Shown: piece after piece, positions 55,514 through 64,000 of the stretch
Position numbering within the stretch: position 1 is the first letter of the stretch
Layout: each line of letters opens with the position of its first letter
Assembly (NCBI RefSeq): GCF_028769735.1
Contig: NC_088178.1
Coordinates: 18,860,357-18,924,356, forward strand
DNA: 64,000 bases
From: Zonotrichia leucophrys gambelii
Lineage: Eukaryota > Chordata > Aves > Passeriformes > Passerellidae
Reading direction: 5' to 3'
Notes under the pieces: model-generated
Seen by the model: only the letters and a program-made list of their open reading frames with translations
Database searches by the model: none
What the model was told of the DNA's origin: nothing
Position numbers and translations under genes: made by a program

Positions 55514-56764
55514 TTAAAGAGATCTCTGCAATTCAGTGAAAGACATTTTCTTCAGGTAGTGATTTAGAAAAAAACTTTGTAGTAATTATTACTTTATATT
55601 CTTATGCAAATATAAAAATACTAAAAAGATATGACACCTTCCCAGGCCAGAGCCCACATTCTCATTCAATTTCATTTGCAATAATCTCAGATTTAAAAGT
55701 AAAAAATTAGTAGTCAAAATAAACATTTATGTACAATTTAATTGGAAAAACCTAACATCTAAGATTAGTTAAACGTATTTTTCAAGGTCTAGGCATGCAC
55801 TGTCATCCAAACTACAATTCTTTGTGACTTTACAATAATATCTTTTGGGTTTTAACACCTTCAGTATCTCTCTTGTGTAGCCATGTTGAAAAAACACACA
55901 GACAAGAGGGGAACTCCATGGGATCTCAAGAAATCATTTAGCATATGCAAAGATCAATTAAGCACTTAGTGATACACTGTAGTCTCCAGTGCAGTCTCCA
56001 GATATTATTCAAATGCATTAATATTAATCAAAATTAACATTTATTTCTTTCTGTGCAGTTCCTATTGCAATATTATGGCATCTGAATAAAGCAGCAGCTT
56101 CCTGGTTTAAGCATTTCTACTCATCTCAGTAATAACCCAGACAGAGCATATTATGACTCAAATGCAAGCAAGCCTTTCTCATCCAAAGATCTTAGTTTTC
56201 ATGTTTCAGAGGAATTTTTTTTTTCCCTGAATATTGGTTCTAAAGAAACAGGGTAGCTTCTTCCCAGCTTTGCCTACAGTAAAAACAATGTCCAGGCCAA
56301 ACTGTAAGAAAACATAAGGCTCTAGGCTAATACATAGAAACAGCAGAAAACCAGGGAACTGCAGCATGAAGCTAGGTACTTTCTCTACAGCTTTATAAAC
56401 CTCTCTAAAGAGATAAAATAATCCAAACTCCTAGTTGCATATGTCTAAAACTTTTCAGACTATTGGTATCAAAGTGTATGTACAATAAAAATTACCTAAT
56501 TTTCATAAAATTTCTGAATAAATATATCACCTTGACACTCTCCTCACAGTGACTTCTATGTGTAATTAAATGTTTTAAATTGCAGTTGTCAGAAGTTTGG
56601 GTTTACCTTCATTTCTATTAGAAACCTTCCTTTGCAAAGGAAAATCTCAGGTCAGAATACTTGTGCAAAGCAGTCTGAATTCACATCAACAAAATTAGTA
56701 ACATTCTGATGTATTTGCAAATCATTTTGTATTTCCAAACAGGGGTTGATAAACTGCACAGTTC
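55475..56764 (-). other. putative 3' UTR of the minus-strand gene
   Basis: This segment runs from the stop codon of the candidate terminal exon to the candidate polyadenylation site. It is AT-rich and has no open frame of note. Its assignment depends entirely on the exon and poly(A) calls, so the boundaries are inferred. Confidence 0.4.
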
Positions 56765-56919
56765 TCATTCCAGTCGTCCTTGCTTGGCATCACCTATTGC
56801 TCCCCACACATCAAATACAAACTCATCTGGAAATGCAAAGTCTCCAAGAGTTTCATCCAAGGCCACTGCAAACTCATCTGGGTTTTTCTTGTCTCTTCCA
56901 GCTTCCACAATTGTTGCAG
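56765..56919 (-). CDS. candidate terminal coding exon, unidentified protein
   Basis: On the minus strand a pyrimidine-rich tract ending TTGTTTTGTTGCTTTTTAG gives a good 3' splice site at 56920-56921. The exon then supplies two bases of a split codon, 50 codons and a TGA stop at 56767-56765. The peptide starts ATIVEAGRDKKNPDEF, continues through AVALDETLGDFAFP, and ends DEFVFDVWGAIGDAKQGRLE. It is acidic in the middle, with regularly spaced aromatic residues (F, F, F, F, W), and looks like a real folded or peptide-motif C-terminus. The opposite strand is also open here but translates to Ser/Thr-rich text typical of a shadow frame. I do not recognise the family and name no gene. Upstream exons are uncertain: either the short ATG exon near 59,250 or exons beyond the window. 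Confidence 0.6.
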
Positions 56920-59237
56920 CTAAAAAGCAACAAAACAAAAGAATGTAATTATCATGAAAGTGACAGCTAACACACAGAACCAGGATAGGGATGGATGGGA
57001 TTTGAGATGTCTGTTTTCAACAGCTGGTGAGGTCAGCTTAGGGACATGCAAATTTTACCAGGTGAATTTAGGATTCAAGAGGAAATTATGCACTTAAAGT
57101 TCATGCTTAGGCCTCTAGAAAGTGAAAAAGTTATTTCTGAAAATCTCAGCCAGGTGGGTCAAATTGTACAGAAGGAAGAGAAAGGCTTTGCTGCTGTGCA
57201 CAAGAAGCTGGAGCCACCAAGGAACATCTTGGTATCCAGGAGAATGAAAGCAGGCGTGATACAATGGAGTTAAACTGTGATATCTTGTATGCCAACACTG
57301 TCCAGCATTTTCTCTTTTTTACCAGAGAAGTATCAGGATTTATCAAGTGCCAGAGCACACTTTAGAAATGGCTACACTGGAGCTGCTGCTTAGGACTGAC
57401 TCCTTAGTTGCTGTGATCATCCCTCACCTTTTGCCACTGCAGCTTCTCAGACTCCAGGAAAACACAGAAGTCTATCCCAAACACTGGATGCTGCCAACCC
57501 ATGGATATTAGAGCAAATGCAAACCTGTCTTGATCATGACAGGTTTGCACCTGCACCTCCATGAAGGGTGAAAAGAGTCAGCACAGAAATTTCTCCTGGT
57601 TAAGCTGGGCCCAGAGCACCACTGGCAGCAAGCTACCATGGTTTGAGGGCAGAATGCTCTGTAAGACACACTCAGCACAAACAGCACTGCTGAATACAGT
57701 TTATTTTCTGAGCTGTATCTCTGCTGCACATCCTCTCTTCACAGGAAAATGATGATATAGTACAATAAATGAAACATCAAAGTCTGCTTCATTTTGTGAT
57801 TACTTTATACCCTTGCCTTAAACTGCTAGACGTCCTCCATCTTTTGTTAAACACCAAATTCCTGCCACTTTCTTCACAAGCATATCAAATTCAAGTGTCA
57901 AAGCAAAGGATTTGGTAGCTTCTAGCCTTTTCTTAGAGAAAAGTCCAAATGTAAAATGTGTAATATAGTGCCTGAGAAAGGGAAGGAAGTTTTGAAGCCA
58001 CAGAAAACATTTTACTGGGACAGTCTGCTATCTACCACATGCACTGTATTGAATCAACATGGCAAAATCTCTCTGAGAAAAATAAAAATAAACATTCCCT
58101 GTTCTGAAGTTTTACTACATTTATTTTATTTTGTTGACCTAAAACTCAGCTCAACTTTATTGACAGTTATGAACTTCTGGCAAACAGCACTTGCTGTTGT
58201 GCAAACATGTAACAAGCTGTGAGCAAGCGTGAGCCATACTCCACATTGTAAATGTCAACAACAGTAACTCTGAGGAAACTTGATGTTTTGGTTTTAACTG
58301 TGTTCAGCTGTGAGGTTCCAATCCCAGTGTGTCAAACTACACAAAGCTGTGCAAGGAAAATGTATGTAAATCTTTACAAATAAACTGCTGTGATGGAAGC
58401 AGTTCAAGTGTCCCCAGCTTCCCAGGCACCACTAGCGGTTCTCAAGGACTCTCAAGACCCTACCAGAAGAAACCCTATCCCTGTTGCACTGATTCTCTCT
58501 GTGTCCCCTGTGAAGTTCCTCTGACTCTGATTCAGTCAAGTCTGGATGGGAAATGGGCATTAAAGAGGGGACTCTTGTTCTTGGTAAGTGGAACACAAGG
58601 ATTTGTTCTACAACAGCACTCTCTATTTTCTGACAATGGGGCACAAGAAGGTACTTACAAGGAAGCAAGCCTGGAGATAATGAGGTGAAGGGTATAATTG
58701 AAACTTCACAGATTTCTGGATATGAAGCTGGATGTAAACTTACTTTTTATAGACACTGGGAGAAGGGTGGAGAGAAAAGAGCTGTGCGAGGTGGAGAAAG
58801 AACAAACACGTCAAGAGATTGTTACACCAGATATTTAGAAATCAAATGAGTAAGGATCTAGACAAGTGTTCAAGCAGAGTGGGAGCAGGAATGCTTTAAG
58901 ATAAATTGGCCAAGAGATATGGAAGCACCATATGAAGCAGACAGCAGCAATAACACAAGACAACAAGGCATTATATCACAGTCCAGCTGCTCTGGGTGAA
59001 GCTTCAGAATTGCACATAGCAAACTGTCATTAACAAAGTGGTACTTCAAACGCAACTTTCTTTAAAGATTTACCTTCCCAAATAACTAAATAGAATTTAA
59101 AAAACTGGTTTATTACAGATTTACAAAACTTGAAAACAAAATCCACTAAAAACTTAGCGGATCAACTTTCAACCCAATCAAGCAAGAATCAGAACATCGC
59201 CGTGCTAAAGCAGCCTCAAAAAATCCCCCATTTTCAC
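56920..59237 (-). other. putative intron upstream of the terminal exon
   Basis: Sequence between the 3' splice site at 56920 and a donor-like CAG|GTGAAA at 59238/59237 on the minus strand. Within it I find no exon whose phase fits the terminal exon. A donor-like site near 57430 follows frames that end in the wrong phase or hit a stop. A GTAAGTAC donor sequence near 58650 has no convincing coding exon. It also contains a 12-bp inverted repeat at 57518-57549. Confidence 0.35.
57518..57549. repeat. small inverted repeat, 12-bp arms
   Basis: TGCAAACCTGTC at 57518-57529 is the exact reverse complement of GACAGGTTTGCA at 57538-57549, with an 8-base spacer containing the palindrome TGATCA. It could form a short hairpin in RNA. 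No function is implied. Confidence 0.9.
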
Positions 59238-59271
59238 CTGTACTAAGTGTGACCAGCACGGCAGGGCACAT
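59238..59271 (-). CDS. speculative first coding exon joining the terminal exon
   Basis: On the minus strand an ATG at 59271-59269 follows directly after an in-frame TAA and starts the short frame MCPAVLVTLST. It reaches CAG|GTGAAA, a plausible splice donor, after 34 bases. The one leftover G plus the CT that opens the terminal exon makes a GCT (Ala) codon, so the two exons join in frame to give about 62 residues. The ATG context is weak (T at -3). Phase agreement alone has roughly a one-in-three chance of being accidental. The nearness of the CpG-rich block, just upstream on this strand, makes it worth listing. Confidence 0.2.
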
Positions 59272-59765
59272 TTAATGCAGTGTATTGACTGAGGCACAGC
59301 GGCATTCCCAGCCGCTCCTGCAGCCAGAGCCAGGCTCGGTGGCAGCGCGGTGCTGACCTCCAGCGCCGCCCGCCCGCATTGCCGGAGCATCCCCGGGCAC
59401 AGCGGCACCGCCGGGCTCTGCCACAGCTCCGAGCCCCTGCACTGCCTTCCCGAGGGCCAGCTGCCCTGCCAGCCCGTGATCCCAGCCCCCATTCCCTGCC
59501 TGATTCCCCAGCAGCTGCCACAGCCGCAGGACGGTGCTCCCAGGGCGGCAGAACGCGCCCGGTCCCACAGTGACACTGGCGGAATGGATGGCAGAACGCG
59601 CCCGGTGGCACGGTGACAGTGGTGGAATCGATGGCAGAACGCGCCTGGTCACACCACTGACATTGGCAGAATCGATGGCAGAACACACCCGGTCCCACAG
59701 TGACATTGGCGGAATGGATGGCAGAACGCGCCCGGTGGCACGGTGACATTGGCGGAATGGATGCG
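59262..59765. promoter_or_regulatory. CpG-rich block, possible CpG-island promoter
   Basis: About 500 bp with very frequent CpG, such as CAGCGCCGCCCGCCCGCATT and GGCACCGCCGGGCTC, in a window that is otherwise strongly CpG-poor. Its right half (59551-59763) is a GC-rich minisatellite, so part of the CpG content is due to the repeat. The left half is unique and looks like a small CpG island. It lies 2.3 kb upstream of the minus-strand terminal exon and could be its promoter. Long frames through it in several registers on both strands are composition artefacts. Confidence 0.4.
59547..59765. repeat. CpG-rich minisatellite, 43-44-bp unit, about 5 copies
   Basis: The core GATGGCAGAACGCGCC or its close variants recurs with GAAC at 59551, 59594, 59637, 59681 and 59724, a period of 43-44 bp. 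Units alternate between a GGTCCCACAGTGACA version and a GGTGGCACGGTGACA version, hinting at a higher-order two-unit structure. Each unit carries several CpGs; one unit has lost some of them to CA (GAACACACCC). Confidence 0.92.
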
Positions 59766-61054
59766 CAATTCCCAGGGCAAATCAAAGCCCCTGACTGCCA
59801 AGGCATGCAGCAGATACTTGCCAGCTTGAAGGAAACGTTGCTGGTTCTCAGAGGGTGACAGCTTCGTGCCAGATTGTCTCCACTCCCCTCCCTTTTCCCC
59901 ACTGCTTCTTGTAATCACTTATTGTGCAGCTCTTACAGGAATTTTATTCCAATAGAATATTTTTCCACAGTCAAAAGAGCCTCAATTGTTTTCAGATTTT
60001 CTTTTTTTCAGTTCACTTCAGGCAATGTTAATGTCTGATTGATTTTTACATAAAATGTGAAAAGTTCAGCAATCTTAAAAGTAGTGAAAGGAATTAGAAG
60101 TCTCATCAACTTTAACTAAGAAGTTAATGTCAAGCTTCCCAGAATAGGAACAAAGTAATATGTTGGCTTTTCAAATACAGTTCCTTTAAAATAATCTCCA
60201 TGATCTTTCACAAAATCCTTATTTTCATTTTAATGGACACATGGGGCACAAGCCATGTTAGCCACCTTCTGCCTGCCATTCTTATTATCTACCTTACATG
60301 GTGGTTTTGCTACCTTTATCCTATACTGTAACTTCTGAAAAAGCTTTTTCGTGACAGAAAGCCTCAATATTTATTTAGCTGTAATGCCATTATAACTTTT
60401 GCCTTCATTAAAAGGTAACAAATATTATTGTTCTGTCACTCTAAAGCAGAAAATGAAGCACATTATTGCAGTTTCCAGTATTTAACATTGCTTGGTTTAA
60501 GTTTCATGTTGAACATTGTCAGATCTGGTACTCAATAACTATCAGAAATATTTCTGCTTGTTCCATTTTCTTAAATACTAATTCTTCTTGAAGTTTATTT
60601 TGTTTAACTGGACTTGCTGCCCTTCCTTTTATTAAAAAAACTCCCATTATTCTCTCAGAGTAAATGAACAGCTGTAAACAATACACTCCTGGATGTATGC
60701 AATAAAATCCTTTGGGAAAGGAAGTCTGGTGACAGAAGGAAAAGAAAACAACAGATTCAGGGAGAATATCACTTCAGTTAAAGCATTTAGAGATAAAAAC
60801 ATCTACTGAATATTGATGGGTTGGATTTGCGAGCCAAGAGAAAAAGCTTGGGTAACAAAAAAGGTTTAAACCTGTTAAGATATTTTGACTAGATGGTAAG
60901 TTTGAAAAATAAAGTCAAAAATTGAGAAGTTGAGTCCAATTTTTTTAAACAGAAAAGACAGAATATGCAAGGATATTTCAGCCTGATCTCAGTGATAGAA
61001 GATTATGAAACAGACTATCTCGTGTGTGATCACATAGCATGGACAGGACAAACA
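59766..61054. other. non-coding stretch, no gene recognised
   Basis: AT-rich sequence without exon-like frames or recognisable repeats. It separates the CpG-rich minisatellite from the CR1 copy. Confidence 0.65.
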
Positions 61055-61471
61055 GGGGGTCAGGCCCAGCCAGCATGGGTTTAGGAAAGGCAGGTCCTGC
61101 CTGACCAACCTGATCTCCTTTTATGACCAGATGAGCCACCCACAGGATGAGGGGAAGGCTGTGGATGTGCCCACCTGGACTTCAGCAATGCCTTGGATAC
61201 TGTTCCCCACACCTTTCTCCCAGAGAAGCTGGCAGCCCATGGCTGCACCAGGGGATGTGCAGGCTGGACATCAGGAAAAATTTCTTCACTGAAAGGGTGG
61301 TTAAGCATTGAATGGGCTGCACAGGGAAGTGGTGGAGCCACCACAGCTGGAAGTACCCAAGAAATGACTGGGTGTGACACTTAGTCTATGTTTAGTTGGC
61401 ATGGTGGTGTTTGGTCAAAGCCTGGACTCGGTGATATCAGAGCTCTTCTCCAACCCTAATGATGCTGTGAT
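61055..61471 (+). mobile_element. internally deleted CR1 LINE with reverse-transcriptase remnant
   Basis: The 5' part, about 61055-61250, is the CR1 ORF2 reverse-transcriptase region. It translates in pieces to FRKGRSCLTNLISFYDQ and, after a frame shift near 61172, to HLDFSNALDTVPHTF and EKLAAHGC, the familiar CR1 palm segment. From about 61255 the sequence jumps to the 3' UTR (AGGCTGGACATCAGGAAAAA, TTTCTTCACTGAAAGGGTGG) and runs to TCTCCAACCCTAATGATGCT at the 3' end. The rest of the RT domain and the ORF2 C-terminus are missing, so this is an internal deletion in a 5'-truncated copy. Frameshifts and stops show it is inactive. Confidence 0.93.
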
Positions 61472-64000
61472 ACATCATGCCTGATAATATTATAGAGAGC
61501 AACAGAAAGGAAATAATCATCCAAAAGCAGAAAAACAGAACAAAGGGGAAGAAAATACTGGTGGATGAAGCCAAAAGGTGCTAAAAAAAACTGTGGACAG
61601 GAAGCCCTTTTGCCATGATTTACCATCGGTAGCATTCTGGGGTTAGATCCAGGCCTCCTCCCACCCAGAATTTTTGGGATTAAATACAGTCCATAGCAAT
61701 TCAAGTCTTACTGATTTAAAAAAATAAATGTCAATATTTTTAACTACCACTGTTTCCTGAGTAGCTCCTATTAACCAACTGCTCAAATTCCTTTACCAGA
61801 AAGCACTCGTAGAATTTAAAATAACCTGAATTATCTCTCAGCTGTGTATTTAAGTTTTAAAGAATGCTGAAGTCAAGCCTTGGCTCAATTTCTATTATGC
61901 CCATAAAATGGCTGAAGAATACATTTCCAGAGCCAACTGCCCCTTCTCTGGATTACATACAGTTTTCAGTACAAAGGGGTAAGGAAGTAAAAAGGTAAAA
62001 ATGCATCCAAAAGCAGGTATGTAAATCTCAATGGCATTTAGATCTCTGAAAATAAAAACTAAAAACTGTGCCAGAAAATAAGTGCATGCATTTTCTTTAA
62101 CAATTTCCAAGTATTTTGGTCCAGCCTAGGGATTTGTGTGTAGATTTAGTCAGCCATTCTTGAAACTGTCAAGATACTTAACAAAGCAAAAATTAAGGGC
62201 TTTATCTCACCTTTAATCCTGTCTGCAATTTAACATTAGTTTTTCCTTCCTTTCTTTCTAACTTATGTCTTAAAACTGGGGCACTGCTTCAGAATTCAAT
62301 CACACCATGGAAGTGTCATTTTAATGGAGATGAAAGAGTAACATTAACTGACATCCAAAGATTCTGACAAACAGAAGTGCATGGAAGTGAGCAATGATTG
62401 AGATCTTAATCACTTGTCAGCTGCACTTTGTGATGACTTGCATTTTCAACTAATCTGGCTTGAGTAATGAGAGAAATTTCGAGCTAAGTGGTGATTGGCA
62501 TTCTCTGAATGAATCTTTTCCTCATATTTCACTTTCATGGGTGACTGATCACATCCAGTATGTGAAAAACTGACATGTGTTAATTGAACAGATTTGTGAC
62601 AGGTGATTAGCTCTCCTTTCCTAAAGAATCCTTGAGCTGTTTAATTGTTTTAAAATGGTAAAGTTGGGGGGTTTGAATCATCAACACTGGCTGTTGTCTC
62701 TTAGATTTGAACTTCAAGATATGGCTTCAAAGGTGCAAACTAAAGCTACATGAACCCTACAGTCTTTGATTTCTGACAGTTCTTCTTGGTTTCACTACCT
62801 TTTGGGGAGGAAAAGAAGAGGTGAGGGACAAAACAACCACCCAGCTGGGAAGAAAAGAGCCTCTCTATGAACAAAGACCTCTTCTTCTTTGAGTATTCTT
62901 CTAAGGCTTTTTTTTTTTTAAGTTTCCAAACTACATACTGAAAGATGAAGGGCATTAGATCTTTTGAGGGGAAAAAAAATTCAAGGAATTCATGGGAAAA
63001 CTCTACCAGGTGCTTGGCTATTAACTCAACCACATGTGTTGAAAGCTGAACTTCTCAGTCTAGTGTGCAAGAGCCATCCTGTTTACAGTACTGAGAGCCA
63101 AAAATACAGGGAACACCAGCTCCCACAGGACTGTTCCCATGGACACCAGAAGCAGAGCACCCACAGCTGCTGATTCCTGTAGGGCAAGGAGCCTGGGGAC
63201 CTTGGAGGTAACCTGCAAGGACAGGAGCTTCCAGAATCCAGGCTGAGCCAGGGCTGCAACAGCTGCAGGACAAAAACAGCTCCCAGAGGGACAGCTGGCA
63301 GGGCACCCAGGGCTTTGAAGCCTGAGCCAGGCTGAGGCACAGAGGTTGCAGGAATGAGATGGACATGGAATCCTCCCTAACCTAAACATGGCTCAGCAGC
63401 ACACAGACCTCCCAGGAGAGCACTGCATGGCAGCAGCATCACATATTGGAGTGAATGGGAACAGAAATGTTGAGAACTTCTAGATTCCCGGAAATTGGAA
63501 AGTTTAGATAGAACCTACAAAACAGAACTCAAGTTTTGGGCAGCTCTGCCCTCTCTTCTATGCCATGAAGCCCAATTCTGCCTTAGACTGAAGCACAAAT
63601 ACTGTTTTAACTACATTTTTTCCTGTGAGAAAACTAGTGGAATCTGCCAAACAGATGCTCGCTGGTAGGAGCACCCACAAAAGGCCTTTTGGCTATTGAG
63701 ATAACCACCTTTTGTTCTCATTCCATGTGCTAACTGCTGCCCCTCCAGCCCTGGAGCTTCATGCCAGACCTATTTTCTCTTCTGCTTTGCCTTTTCCACT
63801 TCTCTCTCATGAAAGGTTTCTTTTCAAGATCACTTTCCATTCAGCCAATTCTTTCCTTTTTCTTGGCTGGTTCTTTTAAGATATTACCATAAGAATAAAT
63901 ACCTTCCTCTTTGTCTCAGTACCAGCAGTTCCACAAGATCCTAGGAGGATTACACCAGCCACAGCAGGCTACAACAGCCAGACTGCAGCTTCTTCCCACA
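61472..64000. other. non-coding stretch, no gene recognised
   Basis: No convincing exon, RNA gene or repeat. Overlapping minus-strand frames at 63055-63389 are hydrophobic, Leu/Ser/Cys-rich and open in all three registers, which reflects GC-rich composition. If the minus-strand gene extends past the window, this would be intron. Confidence 0.55.

Noticed and set aside
57430..57525. Possible upstream exon ending at a GTGAGG donor
   Set aside because: The pleasing frame ends in phase 0, while the terminal exon needs one leftover base. The frame with the right phase has a TGA seven codons before the donor.
58651..58760. Strong GTAAGTAC donor sequence on the minus strand
   Set aside because: The sequence before it has no clear acceptor with a coding-like frame; strong donor-like strings occur by chance in introns.
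59205..59918. Several frames of 89-219 codons on the minus strand
   Set aside because: They run through a CpG-rich block and a 43-44-bp minisatellite in all three registers; GC content and repetition explain the lack of stops.
1..64000. tRNA genes, CRISPR arrays and bacterial or mitochondrial insertions
   Set aside because: No B-box/A-box pair with a cloverleaf, no regularly spaced repeat-spacer array and no recognisable organellar gene was seen by eye on either strand.

Overview
The window reads as vertebrate nuclear DNA, most likely from a bird and possibly a songbird. It is AT-leaning with low repeat density. The recognisable interspersed repeats are mainly 3' fragments of CR1 LINEs, with their typical tails such as GGTTGGAAGGGA / TCCAACCT, plus one retroviral LTR-like block. 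I see no Alu, B1 or L1-type elements, no operon-like packing and no bacterial gene structure. The species call is inference from repeat content.

Almost all of the 64 kb is non-coding. No open reading frame looks like a complete protein gene. From 1 to about 55,470 I see only intergenic or intronic sequence. It carries four short CR1 remnants (5832-5910, 21490-21712, 27967-28072, 32461-32600), a 54-bp minisatellite (11203-11479), a 97-bp near-perfect hairpin (16324-16420), a 34-bp tandem duplication (32631-32695), an LTR-like block (44080-44660), a CpG-rich patch running into a CACTC/CA satellite (45825-46142), and several microsatellites.

The one convincing genic signal is on the minus strand. 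A candidate terminal coding exon (56919 down to 56765) has a good 3' splice site and 50 codons of protein-like sequence ending in DVWGAIGDAKQGRLE and a stop. About 1.3 kb of possible 3' UTR follows, ending at two AATAAA signals with a G/T-rich downstream element (about 55,475). I could not name the protein. About 2.3 kb upstream on the same strand is a CpG-rich block with a 43-44-bp minisatellite (59262-59765). A donor-like site lies just downstream of it, and a short ATG-led exon there would join the terminal exon in frame. That suggests, but does not prove, a compact two-exon gene for a protein of about 62 residues. The alternative is that the exon ends a larger gene whose other exons lie beyond 64,000.

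The right end (59,766-64,000) is non-coding and contains an internally deleted CR1 copy (61055-61471) that keeps a decayed reverse-transcriptase segment joined to the 3' UTR.
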